The notes beneath the pieces are model-generated. The model saw only the letters and a program-made list of their open reading frames with translations, had not been told where the DNA came from and did no database searches. The position numbers and the translations under genes were made by a program. Positions 45,566-54,675 of a stretch of DNA of 64,000 nt are shown here, in pieces. The first letter of the stretch is position 1, and each line of letters starts with the position of its first letter. The stretch comes from Pontibacter roseus DSM 17521 (lineage in GTDB: Bacteria; Bacteroidota; Bacteroidia; Cytophagales; Hymenobacteraceae): assembly GCF_000373265.1 (NCBI RefSeq), contig NZ_KB890767.1, positions 124,001 through 188,000 of the forward strand, in the 5' to 3' direction.

Positions 45566-46234
45566 CTATGGCACAGCTGCACGCAACTTCTGAAATCGGA
45601 CTGATTTAATCGCCCCCTTGAACCAAGACCTTTGGTCCATACGCGTGCCGATGGATGTTTTAGCGGCGGCACTTATGGGCAGGTACGCTATCTCACCCGA
45701 CACCTCCTCTACCCCATTCACAAAGCCTTTCAACTGCCCGTCCTGGTAAGTCAGCTTGATGGTGGCCCATTCGTTTACGGGATGGGTCTTGGTGGAGTCA
45801 ATCAGGGTGAGGGAGGCATGTTCGGTGCGTATGAAGAAATCGGCATACCATTGCTCCCGGTCGTTCAGGCGAAGCTCTATCAAAATTCTGCGCTCAGGGT
45901 TGTCTGGCTCCTGAATGTGCAGGAAGCGCTGTTCCACATTGTTGGGGAAAGCAGCATAAGGCTTGAAAGTCACTTCTATCTCAAACGCCTCTGCCCCGGC
46001 GATGGGGTTCACGTCCAGCAGCAGCCCGTCGTTGAGCCCATCGAATTCAATGGCTTTCTCGCGCCTGGCGATTTTTATGACTTTCGGTTCGCCTGACACA
46101 AGGGGTTTGTGTCCGCTTATTTTTTTGAGTGAGTTCAGATGCCATACCTGTGCCGGAACCTGTGCCTGCACCACATCAGGTGCTGCTCCCATGAGCCCAA
46201 GCAGTAAAAAGAGCAAAGCTACCAGGCGTGTCAT
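45566..46234 (-). CDS. Secreted LamG/concanavalin A-like domain protein
   Basis: 222 residues with a signal peptide (LVALLFLLLGLMGAAPDVVQ then AQ). The rest is one LamG-like jelly roll: AIEFDGLNDGLLLDVNPIAG, FEIEVTFKPYAAFPNNVEQR, EWATIKLTYQDGQLKGFVNG, SWFKGAIKSVRFQK. No catalytic residues of GH16-type enzymes are visible, so a carbohydrate-binding or adhesion role is more likely. Its ATG directly follows the TAG of the CE12 esterase gene (TAGATG), so the two are translationally coupled. It is the last gene of the pectin locus. Function otherwise unknown. Confidence 0.8.
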   Translation of the reverse strand: MTRLVALLFLLLGLMGAAPDVVQAQVPAQVWHLNSLKKISGHKPLVSGEPKVIKIARREKAIEFDGLNDGLLLDVNPIAGAEAFEIEVTFKPYAAFPNNVEQRFLHIQEPDNPERRILIELRLNDREQWYADFFIRTEHASLTLIDSTKTHPVNEWATIKLTYQDGQLKGFVNGVEEVSGEIAYLPISAAAKTSIGTRMDQRSWFKGAIKSVRFQKLRAAVP

Positions 46235-46990
46235 CTAGTTGCTCTTCGTTTCTTTCTTCACGATTCTGTCGGCCAGTTCCAGCTTCAGCGCCTTTACTTC
46301 GGCCAGTACCAGTTGCGCCACTTTGCGAGCTCCCAATTCGTTGAAGTGGGTGTTGTCGTCTTTTCCTTCCGGGTAGTTGGGGTGCTCCCCTGGCGCCAGT
46401 TGCAGGAACAGATGCTTCGAGCCTTCCACGCCAAACTGCTGCAACAGCTCCTGGCTTTTCCTGTCGAGGTCAATCAAAGGCGTTTTCTGTTGCTTGGCCA
46501 CTTCCCGTACCAACGCAGAGTATACCTCATGCGTGCCCACGATGGTACCGGTCTCATCAAACTGCCTCCTGGCGGCAGGTGTGATAAGAACAGGTATGGC
46601 TTTCTTCTTTCTGGTTTCCTTAATGAAGCGGGTGAGGTTAGCAGTATACTGGTCTTTCGGAGTATAGCTTTTTTTCGTCTCCACCTCATCGTTGTGGCCG
46701 AACTGGATGAACACATAATCGCCGGCCTGCAGATTATCGGCCACCGGTTGCCACAGCCCCTCCTCGATGAAAGTCCGGGTGCTGCGGCCGTTCTTTGCAC
46801 GGTTATCCACGGTCACGCTCGAGTCAAAGAAATGCACGAAAGGCATGCCCCAGCCCGTCTCCGGGTAGGCTTTCGTCTCTTTTATGGAGATGGTGGAGTC
46901 CCCTATCAGGTATACCTTGATTGGCTCCTTCTGCTGAACAGGGAGAAAAGAGAAGAAAAATGCGGTAGTTAAAAGAAGGAATATTTTCAT
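46235..46990 (-). CDS. Rhamnogalacturonan acetylesterase (SGNH, CE12-like)
   Basis: 251 residues from the ATG at 46990, followed by a signal peptide (MKIFLLLTTAFFFSFLPVQQ). SGNH blocks: VYLIGDSTISIKE with nucleophile Ser, GWGMPFVHFF, NRAKNGRSTRTFIEEG (block II Gly region), VFIQFGHNDEVETKK (Asn), and DNTHFNELGA with catalytic Asp and His. Removes acetyl groups from rhamnogalacturonan I. A second, similar enzyme is at 50221. It lies 106 bases after the GH28 gene; a CAGGTATAGC word is in that gap (47029-47038). Confidence 0.9.
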   Translation of the reverse strand: MKIFLLLTTAFFFSFLPVQQKEPIKVYLIGDSTISIKETKAYPETGWGMPFVHFFDSSVTVDNRAKNGRSTRTFIEEGLWQPVADNLQAGDYVFIQFGHNDEVETKKSYTPKDQYTANLTRFIKETRKKKAIPVLITPAARRQFDETGTIVGTHEVYSALVREVAKQQKTPLIDLDRKSQELLQQFGVEGSKHLFLQLAPGEHPNYPEGKDDNTHFNELGARKVAQLVLAEVKALKLELADRIVKKETKSN

Positions 46991-47096
46991 ACAAGACTTA
47001 TTATGTGATGACACTAACCTATCTAGAACAGGTATAGCAAATGAACATGGAGGCCTTTGCTAAAGCGGTTCCCTGGTATAGCTCGCTGTATCAGAA

Positions 47097-48527
47097 TCAA
47101 TTTTCAGGTAACACTACTTTTTCTCCGTTGATGGTGACGTTCTCGAAGTGGATGTTCTTCACGTTAGAGAATTTGTAAGGTTTCTCCACCCCATTTATCT
47201 CCACATCCACAAGGCGCAGATTTTCTACTGGCGACTGTTCATACCCTTCCAGCAGCACGCCTACTTTGCCACCGTTGCGCACCTTCATGTTCCTCACTTC
47301 GACGTTTCGTACTGTTGGCATAAACGAGCCGGAGTCTTCGTAGAACATGTTCACGCGAATCACCTGCTGCGCTATCTGCCCCACCTCGATGTTGCGCAGG
47401 TAGATGTTTTCCACGATGCCGCCCCGCATGGAGCTCGTCTTGATGCGAAGCGCCCTGTCCAGGAGCGGACTGTTCATCCTGCAGTTCTCCGCAAACACAT
47501 TGCGCACGCCTCCTGATATCTCGCTTCCAATCACCACGCCTCCATGTCCGTTCTCCATCGTGCAATTCTGGATGATGATGTTCTCGCTTGGCACATTGAT
47601 GCGGCGCCCATCGGCGTTTCTGCCAGACTTGATGGCGATGCAGTCATCGCCGGTATTGAAGTGGCAGTCCTTAATCAGGACGTTTCGGCTCGACTCCGGG
47701 TCACAGCCATCCGAATTCGGTCCTTGGCTTTCGACAGTGACTCCCTGGATGGTCACGTTGTTGCAAAGCACCGGGTTCAGTATCCACATCGGTGAGTTGA
47801 TGATAGTCACTCCCTCTATCAGCACATTCTCGCAACGGTAGGGCTGCACGAACTGCGGCCGCAGGTAGGAGCCTTCCCCGAACTTTCGTTCGCTTACCGG
47901 CACGCCGTCCTCCGCCATCTGAAACAGCGCCGCTCGCTTGTCTGCATCCTGCTGGCTGGGTGTTCCTTCTTTCCAGCCATATTTCTTCTGCCCTTTCCAG
48001 GGCCACCAGTTGGTTTCGTTGGCCTGTCCGTCCAGGGTACCCTCTCCGGTTATGGCAATGTTCTTTTCCTCGAAGGCATAAATTAGCGGCGAGTAGCCCA
48101 TCAGTTCTACGCCCTCCCAGCGGGTGTGCACCAAAGGTAGGTAATCCGCAGGGTCAGTCGAGAAGAGTATGGTGGCGTTTTTTACCACATGCAGGTTCAC
48201 GTTGCTCTTCAGATGGATAGGCCCTGTCAGGTACTTTCCCTCCGGTACCACGACGCGTCCTCCTCCGGCCTCGTTGCAGGCTGCAATGGCCTTCCGGAAG
48301 GCTTCGGTGCAATCAACGGTCCCGTCCCCAACGGCTCCATATGCAGTGACCAGGAAATCTCTATCTGGAAACGATGGTGGGTTTATCTGGCGCAATATCT
48401 CCTCTACCTTAGCCCAAGCATCGGGCTCTACACTTGCCTGTTTCTGATTCTCCTGAACAGGCGTGGCGCACGAATACAGGAGCAGCATGAAAATGGTTGC
48501 CAAAGCCAATACGTGAAACCTTTCCAT
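47097..48527 (-). CDS. GH28 polygalacturonase-like enzyme, lipoprotein
   Basis: 476 residues from the ATG at 48527, giving a lipoprotein signal (MERFHVLALATIFMLLLYSC). Right-handed beta-helix of GH28: DFLVTAYGAVGDGTVDCTEA, VVVPEGKYLTGPIHLKSNV, GEGTLDGQAN, CHFNTGDDCIAIKSGRN (catalytic Asp pair), NGHGGVVIGSEISGG (catalytic His) and RALRIKTS (substrate Arg and Lys). It hydrolyses galacturonosyl linkages, possibly as an exo-enzyme or on rhamnogalacturonan; a long insertion (WWPWKGQKKYG, about 180-230) is typical of exo types in Bacteroidota. Confidence 0.92.
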   Translation of the reverse strand: MERFHVLALATIFMLLLYSCATPVQENQKQASVEPDAWAKVEEILRQINPPSFPDRDFLVTAYGAVGDGTVDCTEAFRKAIAACNEAGGGRVVVPEGKYLTGPIHLKSNVNLHVVKNATILFSTDPADYLPLVHTRWEGVELMGYSPLIYAFEEKNIAITGEGTLDGQANETNWWPWKGQKKYGWKEGTPSQQDADKRAALFQMAEDGVPVSERKFGEGSYLRPQFVQPYRCENVLIEGVTIINSPMWILNPVLCNNVTIQGVTVESQGPNSDGCDPESSRNVLIKDCHFNTGDDCIAIKSGRNADGRRINVPSENIIIQNCTMENGHGGVVIGSEISGGVRNVFAENCRMNSPLLDRALRIKTSSMRGGIVENIYLRNIEVGQIAQQVIRVNMFYEDSGSFMPTVRNVEVRNMKVRNGGKVGVLLEGYEQSPVENLRLVDVEINGVEKPYKFSNVKNIHFENVTINGEKVVLPEN

Positions 48528-48581
48528 AGTAAGTGTTTTACAGTTGATGTGCTGATGTACACGCAAGAGAGTTGCCTCCCA

Positions 48582-48983
48582 TCATACCTGCTCTTTTTCG
48601 GTCAGCATGGGTACGGCTCGTTTGCAGAGTTGCACGGCCAGTCCCCAAGGGTCACGCAGCATGACCAGGTGTGAGCCATCCTCCAGGTGCTGCTCCGTCA
48701 CCAGCGTCGCACCGGCTTTCACCAGACGGTCTTTATCGGCGGTCGGGTCTTCAGAGACAAAGGCCAAATGCACGAGCAACGGGTTCATTTCCCGGTAGAG
48801 TGGCACTTCATCGGCCGGGTTCAGGTATACCTCCACCATAACCCGGCCGCTGTCATCGGCGAGAAAAGTGGTATAGGGCGGCTGCTCCATCTGCCGCACC
48901 ACCCGCATGCCCAGGTGCTCGGCATACCAGGCTGCCATGGCTATCGGGTTCTCTACATTCAGCGCGAAGTGCTCTAGTTTCAT
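48582..48983 (-). CDS. VOC-superfamily (glyoxalase-like) protein
   Basis: 133 residues from the ATG at 48983 (MKLEHFALNVENPIAMAAWY); the frame extends 13 codons upstream into the preceding gene's end. Two beta-alpha-beta-beta-beta modules: AEHLGMRVVRQMEQPPYTTF, DDSGRVMVEVYLN and then LVHLAFVSEDPTADKDRLVK, LVMLRDPWGLAVQLCKR. Possible metal ligands are the His near the N-terminus and Glu in MVEVY and the second-module His. Substrate unknown. It is in line with pectin genes, 26 bases after the esterase gene, which is unusual company for this family. Confidence 0.82.
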   Translation of the reverse strand: MKLEHFALNVENPIAMAAWYAEHLGMRVVRQMEQPPYTTFLADDSGRVMVEVYLNPADEVPLYREMNPLLVHLAFVSEDPTADKDRLVKAGATLVTEQHLEDGSHLVMLRDPWGLAVQLCKRAVPMLTEKEQV

Positions 48984-49009
48984 AGTCTGCTCAGGTTTCT
49001 TCGATTGAT

Positions 49010-50221
49010 TTATTTCAGCCACTTCTCCAGCCAGGCAAAGGCATCTTCCTGCATCGCGATGGTCATGGAGTGGGGCACGTCATAGTAGTTGCAGGAGAAT
49101 TTCTCAGGGGATTTCATCTTAGCATAAACCGCGGTCAATTTCTTTTCTGCCGCCTGCATTCCTGCCGGGTTGAACAGTTTATCCTGCCGGCAGTTCATGA
49201 CCAGGAGCGGCCGTGGCGCGTTGAGCGAGGCGACATCGGGCAAATCCAGGTATTGGTACTGCTGTGGCACATACATCATCCAGGTATGGCGCACGTGTTC
49301 CTTGAGCATGTGCGCATAAGTAGTGGAGAATGCGGCGATGATGCCCGCTTTAATGCGAGAGTCTAGTCCGAACAAATAGGTGCTCCGCAAGCCGCCCAGC
49401 GAGAGGCCTATGCAGCCAATCCGCTCAGGGTCTACCTCAGGTCTTGACAGTAGGAAATCCACCGCCACCCTGTCGCCTTGGGCCAGCATACCCAGCCAGG
49501 TGGTGCCGGAGGTGAGTATCGTCTTGTTCATGGCCACCTCCTGCGCGCCCGCAAACTTGTTGTATACCTGGATGTTCTCGCTTTCGCTTTCCGTTACCTT
49601 GTCGTAGTAAGCTTTTGCGTTTTTCTCGCTCACCTGCTCCGGGTCCAGTTTCTGCGAACCGAAGTACATGGCATCCGGAGAGAGCACAATGAAGCCTCTT
49701 TTGGCCAACTCATCGGCATAGTGCCTGCCCTCGTACAGGTTGTCGATGTAGGCTTTCAGTACCTGCGGTTGGTTGTCGGTGAGGGTGTGTTTTTCCTTCC
49801 CATAGAAGTAAAACCCGCCGTGGTCGTGCAGGGCAATGACCGCCGGCGCAGGCTGGGTGAGGTTATCAGGTATAAGCAGAAAGGCCTCCGTCTTTTGCAG
49901 GGCATTCACGTTGTAGCGCACCAAGTACTGCGTATAGCCCTCTCGTTTGGTAGTACTTAGTACCTCCGTCTGGAGCGGAGCCGGCTCTGGGTCGAAAGCC
50001 AATAACTCATGTAGCTTCGTTTTGGCTACTCTGCGCCACTTTTCGGTGTTCCTGTGGGTACTGTTCAGGTAGGACAGGCTGCTGTTGTGCTTGCTGGCAT
50101 ACGCGTCCAGCACCGGGTAGAAGTTTCCTACATCGGAGGACTGTCCCTGTGCGGAAGCAGCGCTTCCCCACCAAAGAAGGGCCACAGCCAAAACGGCTAT
50201 ACATATACCTGAATGCTTCAT
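49010..50221 (-). CDS. Secreted alpha/beta-hydrolase, probable plant-polymer esterase
   Basis: 403 residues with signal peptide (GICIAVLAVALLWWGSAASA). Alpha/beta-hydrolase core: PAPAVIALHDHGGFYFYGKE (oxyanion region), nucleophile Ser in RIGCIGLSLGGLRSTYLFG, acid Asp in PLLVMNCRQDKLFNP and His in NYYDVPHSMTIAM. The N-terminal part (about 30-110) is helical, as in the acetyl-xylan-esterase-like and Abhydrolase_7 proteins of Bacteroidota. Its ATG overlaps the stop of the CE12 gene by one base (TAATG), so it is coupled to a deacetylase; an acetyl or feruloyl esterase on pectin is plausible, but the substrate is unproven. Confidence 0.82.
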   Translation of the reverse strand: MKHSGICIAVLAVALLWWGSAASAQGQSSDVGNFYPVLDAYASKHNSSLSYLNSTHRNTEKWRRVAKTKLHELLAFDPEPAPLQTEVLSTTKREGYTQYLVRYNVNALQKTEAFLLIPDNLTQPAPAVIALHDHGGFYFYGKEKHTLTDNQPQVLKAYIDNLYEGRHYADELAKRGFIVLSPDAMYFGSQKLDPEQVSEKNAKAYYDKVTESESENIQVYNKFAGAQEVAMNKTILTSGTTWLGMLAQGDRVAVDFLLSRPEVDPERIGCIGLSLGGLRSTYLFGLDSRIKAGIIAAFSTTYAHMLKEHVRHTWMMYVPQQYQYLDLPDVASLNAPRPLLVMNCRQDKLFNPAGMQAAEKKLTAVYAKMKSPEKFSCNYYDVPHSMTIAMQEDAFAWLEKWLK

Positions 50222-51036
50222 TACTTTCTGGCTGCTCCGTTTACCTGCAGGTTTTGCATACCTTGGAAGACCAGCTGTGCCACCGCTCTGGCGCCTTCCG
50301 GCTGGAAGTGCGTGTTGTCTTTCTGCCCTTCCGGATAAGCGGTATACTTGCCCGCAGGCAGGTTCATGAAATAATTGTTGGTCACATATTCCTCTCCCTT
50401 TGCCGTGAAGCCATCGATGGAAAGCTGGGTCAGGTCGATGAGCAGCACGTTAAGTTCTCTCGCCACGTCTTTTACCGCCTGCGGATACTCGCCGTGCACG
50501 TTGCTCAGCTTGCCGTCCTTCCAGGGGTAATTGCGGTTGACTGGCGTCAGCAGGATAGGTATAGCTCCTTTTTCGCGTGTCTGCTTCACGTACAGCCGCA
50601 GGTACTCTTTGTAGGCTGTCACGTTGGTATAGCGCTCGGGTTTGTTCTCGGCCGCGTCGTTGTGCCCGAACTGTATCATGACCAAGTCATTCTTCTGGAG
50701 TGACTTGTATACCTCCGCCCAGCGGCCCTCTTCAAAAAAGGTGCGTGTGCTGCGCCCTCCCCTGGCTTTGTCTGCCACCACCACGCTGTCTGCTTTGATG
50801 AGGTGTTTGATTTTGGCCAGGCTATCCGGGCGCATGAAGGGCTGGAACACCTGACCCCATCCGGCAATGGGATAGCGGGTGGTCATATAGTCTTTGTCAT
50901 CGTAGTCGCCTGTGTAGTCGGCCACGGTGGAGTCGCCGATAAGATATACTGTGACAGGCTTCTTTTTAAAGGGCGCGAAAGCAACCAATGTAATGCTAAG
51001 GATGAGAAGCGTCAAGCCAGTAAGTATTCTGTTCAT
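50221..51036 (-). CDS. Rhamnogalacturonan acetylesterase (SGNH, CE12-like), second copy
   Basis: 271 residues from the ATG at 51036, followed by a signal peptide (ILTGLTLLILSITLVAFA). SGNH blocks: VYLIGDSTVADYTGDYDDKD (Ser), AGWGQVFQPFM, DKARGGRSTRTFFEEGRW, LVMIQFGHNDAAENKPERYT, and DNTHFQPEGARAVAQLVF (Asp, His). Same family as the gene at 46235 but clearly diverged, so not a recent duplication. Its stop overlaps the next start by one base. Acts on acetylated rhamnogalacturonan in the envelope or outside. Confidence 0.92.
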   Translation of the reverse strand: MNRILTGLTLLILSITLVAFAPFKKKPVTVYLIGDSTVADYTGDYDDKDYMTTRYPIAGWGQVFQPFMRPDSLAKIKHLIKADSVVVADKARGGRSTRTFFEEGRWAEVYKSLQKNDLVMIQFGHNDAAENKPERYTNVTAYKEYLRLYVKQTREKGAIPILLTPVNRNYPWKDGKLSNVHGEYPQAVKDVARELNVLLIDLTQLSIDGFTAKGEEYVTNNYFMNLPAGKYTAYPEGQKDNTHFQPEGARAVAQLVFQGMQNLQVNGAARK

Positions 51037-51126
51037 GCTTTTCAATGTTGAGGTATAGAGATTCGATAAAAGATGAAAAAGCATGACCTAACAAGGCCAT
51101 GCTTAGTGGATTCAAATGAAAGATTT

Positions 51127-52890
51127 TTACTCTAAGTTAAGAGCTGTGCTGTTGAGGTCCTTCCCCTTCGATACTTGCTTAGAGGCATCTTTGAAGTCTT
51201 TCTTCTCGAGCCTCACGTTCTGTGTCTTTGGTCCCAGTACCCTTACAACCGGCTCTTTGCTGTCGTTGTAAGTGAAACCGGTGATGTCGATGTTCTTGCT
51301 GTTGTAGATGGTCAGCGCAGGTCCCTGCTCCGTCACTACTTTCACGTTCTTCAGCACAATGCCGTCCGAGTCCACGGCGGTGATGCCTTTCTTCGCCTTC
51401 AGAACAGCGTTCTCGATGTTCACGTTCTGCAGGTTCATCTCCGGCAAACCCTGCAAGGCCAATGCCTGGTCGGCTCCTGCCACATTTATGTTCTTCATGT
51501 AGATGTTGCGGAAAGACGGCGTTTCTTCTGTTACCGGCATCAAGCGCTCGTCGCGTTTTTCTGTTTCAGCCTTTTGGGTAGCTTCCAGCACAGGTGAGTT
51601 ACCGCCGTAAAACAGGTTAAAGCTGATGGCTTGGGTTGGGATGTTAATCATGTCGATGTCTGAGATGTAGATGTTCTCTACCACACCGCCACGTCCACGC
51701 GTGCTCTTGAAGCGCAGGCCGATATCGGTGCCAATGAAGGTACAGTTAGAAACATGCACATTCTTCACGCCGCTCGACATCTCACTGCCCACCACAAAAC
51801 CGCCGTGGCCGTGGTATACCACGTTGTTCTTCACAATCACGTTTTCGGTAGGTATACCCCGGTCGCGGCCGTCCTTGTCTTTACCGGACTTAATGCAGAT
51901 GGCATCATCGCCCACGTCGAAGGTGTTGTTATAGATGACGGCATTTTTGCAGGACTCCAGGTCCAGCCCATCGCCGTTCTGTGAGTACCAGGGGTTACGC
52001 ACGGTCAGGTTGCGGATGGTCACATCCTCGCACATGAGCGGGTGCAGGTTCCAGGCCGGTGAATTCTGGAAAGTAGGGCCGTCCAGCATTACCTTTTTGC
52101 AGTTAATCAGGCTGAGCAGCACAGGACGCATGAAGTCCTTTATCGGTTCGAATTGTTCTTTCTCAGTCAGGTGAACTGGCACGTTGAAGTTACCTGTTAT
52201 GGCACCGCGTTTTGAGCTTTCAGTAGGATACCAGACTTTACCGTCTTCGCGCAGTACGCCGCCTGATTTCACTAGGTTCTTCCATTGCCCTTCCGTCATT
52301 TTGTCCTTCTTCACTGGGCGCCAGGCATCACCGTTTCCGTCAATTACGCCTTTGCCGGTAATGGCCACGTTTTCCAGGTTGACACCTGAAATAGGCGACT
52401 GGCAACGGAAGGTGTTCAGGCCTTCGAAGCTCGTTTGCACCAGTGGGTAGTCATCCAAGTCTTTGCTGAACAATACAAGCGCTCCGTCCTCTACATGCAG
52501 GTTGATGTTGCTTTTCAGAACGATTGGCCCAGTCAGCCACATACCACGCGGCACCACCACTTTACCGCCACCCTTGGCGGCTACATCGGCAATGGCTTTT
52601 TCAAAAGCAGCGGTGTTTTTCGTCAGCCCGTCGCCCACCGCTCCAAAGTCGGTGATGCTCACGCTGTAGTTGCCAAAGGTAGGCTCCACTACGCGTGGCA
52701 TGTAAAACTCAATGCCTTCGTAAATGGTGGCCGTCGCGTCTGCTGAGGAGGCTACGGCAGTAGTGGCGGCAGGTGTAGGTATAGCGGTTGTCGTAGTTGC
52801 TGCCGGCTGCTGCTGACATCCAAACTGAAAGGCTCCGGCTATACCTGCCAGCAGCAGGAAACGGTGTCTAAAGAACTTCTTCGTAATCAT
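51127..52890 (-). CDS. GH28-family glycoside hydrolase, lipoprotein
   Basis: 587 residues with lipobox-like AFQFGC and an Ala/Thr-rich linker. Beta-helix GH28: VSITDFGAVGDGLTKNTAAF, VVVPRGMWLTGPIVLKSN, GKGVIDGNGDAWRPV, PTFQNSPAWNLHPLMCEDVT, DLESCKNAVIYNN, FDVGDDAICIKSGKDKDG (catalytic Asp pair), YHGHGGFVVGSEMSSG (His) and IGLRFKSTRGRGG. It carries an extra C-terminal beta-helix stretch (about 480-587) absent from the GH28 at 47097, so the two probably attack different pectin regions. Gap of 17 bases from the GH43 gene. Confidence 0.92.
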   Translation of the reverse strand: MITKKFFRHRFLLLAGIAGAFQFGCQQQPAATTTTAIPTPAATTAVASSADATATIYEGIEFYMPRVVEPTFGNYSVSITDFGAVGDGLTKNTAAFEKAIADVAAKGGGKVVVPRGMWLTGPIVLKSNINLHVEDGALVLFSKDLDDYPLVQTSFEGLNTFRCQSPISGVNLENVAITGKGVIDGNGDAWRPVKKDKMTEGQWKNLVKSGGVLREDGKVWYPTESSKRGAITGNFNVPVHLTEKEQFEPIKDFMRPVLLSLINCKKVMLDGPTFQNSPAWNLHPLMCEDVTIRNLTVRNPWYSQNGDGLDLESCKNAVIYNNTFDVGDDAICIKSGKDKDGRDRGIPTENVIVKNNVVYHGHGGFVVGSEMSSGVKNVHVSNCTFIGTDIGLRFKSTRGRGGVVENIYISDIDMINIPTQAISFNLFYGGNSPVLEATQKAETEKRDERLMPVTEETPSFRNIYMKNINVAGADQALALQGLPEMNLQNVNIENAVLKAKKGITAVDSDGIVLKNVKVVTEQGPALTIYNSKNIDITGFTYNDSKEPVVRVLGPKTQNVRLEKKDFKDASKQVSKGKDLNSTALNLE

Positions 52891-52907
52891 ATCTTCGTCT
52901 TAAATCT

Positions 52908-54620
52908 TTATTCTATTGCTGAGAGTTTTGTCGTATTCGGGCTGATTCGGAACCAGTCCACATCGGCGAAGCCGGCATCGTTGGTCTTGTCGGGGCGTGT
53001 AGCGAATAACCCTACTTTCGCTCCTATCCAGCGGCCCGGCACGGCAGTAAAGGTACTGCCCACCGGTTTGAAGTTGGTGCCATCCTCGCTGTAGCTGAAC
53101 TGGCATTTGGCGTCCTTGCCTACCTTCACCTGGAAGTATACCTCGTTGCCATTCAGCTTGCCCAGCACCTCTTCCTTTTCAGGAGTGCCTTTGTCAGCAC
53201 GTGCTACGGTGTTGTAAGTCAGGTATAGCCCGCCTGGTTTGCTGATGAGCGAAACGTAGGCATAATCCTCCCCCATCACCACCAGGCCAGCCCGCTCATT
53301 CTGGAGCTTCGGGTTAGGTGTGAATTTGAGTTTGGTGGTAGCCGTAAAGGTTTCAGCCGGGAACTTCTGCAACAGCAGGTTCGGTACATCCCAAAGGTTC
53401 TTGTAATCTTGCGGTAGCTGCTCAGTAAAGAGGCGGAGCTGCCCTTTCGTGCCCGTCGCAAAGGCCCAAGTGGATTTTGGGTTCGCATGCCACTGCCACT
53501 GCAGCCCTAATCCGTTGCCGTCAAACTCATCTGATTCTTTCGGCGTCGCGACAGGGTATGTTTTCCCTACGTTTGGCTTTTGGTAGGTCAGCACCGGTTG
53601 GCCTTTGCCGTCACCGTCTTTGGCCTCGCCAATCACGGGCCAGTCATTCACCCACTTCATGGGGTTGAGGTGCACTACACGGCCATAAGCTTCAATATCC
53701 TGGAAGTGGATGAACCAGTCCTCCCCGGTCGTCGTCTCCACCCAGGCGCCCTGATGCGGACCATTGACAGGCGTGTTCCCCTGGTCCATCACGATTTTCT
53801 CTTCGTATGGACCATACACGTTTTTAGAGCGAAGTACCAGCTGCCAGCCCGTGGCCACGCCTCCTGCCGGCGCGAAAATGTAGTAGTAGCCGTTGCGCTT
53901 GTGGAACTTGGGCCCTTCCACGGTTGGGTGGTTGTCGTGGCCGTCGAATACCATCACGCCCTCATCCAGCACCTTGGTACCATCGGGGCTCATCTTGTTG
54001 AGAGTGAGTATGCTTTTTATACCTGCGCGGCTCCCGGCCCAGCCATGCACTAGGTAGGCATTGCCGTCTTCATCCCAGAACGGACAGGAATCAATCAATC
54101 CTTTGCCTTCCTTCACCAGCACCGGCTGCTCCCAGGGACCTGCCGGGTTCTTGGTTTTCACCATGTAGATACCGAAGTCCGGGTCACCCCAGTAGATGTA
54201 GAACTCGCCGTTGTGGTGGCGGATGGAGGGTGCCCATACCCCGTTGCCGTGCTGCGGTTTGGCGAAGTGGTCGTAAGGCTGGTTGCGGTCCAGGGCATAG
54301 CCAATCAAGGTCCAGTTCACCAGGTCCTTGGAATGCAGTATCTGCAGACCAGGTATGGCGTTGAAGCTGGAGGAGGTCATGTAGTAATCCTCGCCCACCT
54401 GCACCACGTCCGGGTCGGAGTAGTCCGCGAACAGGATGGGGTTTTTGTAAGTGCCATTGCCCTGGTCGGCCACCCATACCTCCGAAATGGTCGGGTTGGT
54501 TTGTTGCAAGGTCTCTGCTGTGCTGGCGGTATCCTTGCTTTGGTTCAGCCCCGAGCAGGCGGAAAGCAACAGCGAGAACGATACGGTGGCACAGGAAAGA
54601 AATAAGTGTCTTTGAATCAT
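52908..54620 (-). CDS. Glycoside hydrolase family 43 with C-terminal beta-sandwich (pectin locus), lipoprotein
   Basis: 570 residues; lipobox LLLSAC. Propeller landmarks: NPILFADYSDPDVVQVGEDY (base Asp), GVWAPSIRHHNGEFYIYWG, KGLIDSCPFWDEDGNAYLVH (second Asp), HPTVEGPKFHKRNGYYYIFA (acid Glu). GH43_C2-like sandwich from about residue 380 (LGLQWQWHANPK to the end). Similar plan to the GH43 at 17317 but a different subgroup. In a pectin setting it may remove arabinose or xylose side chains. First three downstream genes follow with small gaps. Confidence 0.9.
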   Translation of the reverse strand: MIQRHLFLSCATVSFSLLLSACSGLNQSKDTASTAETLQQTNPTISEVWVADQGNGTYKNPILFADYSDPDVVQVGEDYYMTSSSFNAIPGLQILHSKDLVNWTLIGYALDRNQPYDHFAKPQHGNGVWAPSIRHHNGEFYIYWGDPDFGIYMVKTKNPAGPWEQPVLVKEGKGLIDSCPFWDEDGNAYLVHGWAGSRAGIKSILTLNKMSPDGTKVLDEGVMVFDGHDNHPTVEGPKFHKRNGYYYIFAPAGGVATGWQLVLRSKNVYGPYEEKIVMDQGNTPVNGPHQGAWVETTTGEDWFIHFQDIEAYGRVVHLNPMKWVNDWPVIGEAKDGDGKGQPVLTYQKPNVGKTYPVATPKESDEFDGNGLGLQWQWHANPKSTWAFATGTKGQLRLFTEQLPQDYKNLWDVPNLLLQKFPAETFTATTKLKFTPNPKLQNERAGLVVMGEDYAYVSLISKPGGLYLTYNTVARADKGTPEKEEVLGKLNGNEVYFQVKVGKDAKCQFSYSEDGTNFKPVGSTFTAVPGRWIGAKVGLFATRPDKTNDAGFADVDWFRISPNTTKLSAIE

Positions 54621-54675
54621 AGTACTATTTTTTTCTGCGGCGAAAAAATAAATATTGAACCAGGTATAGCTGCCG

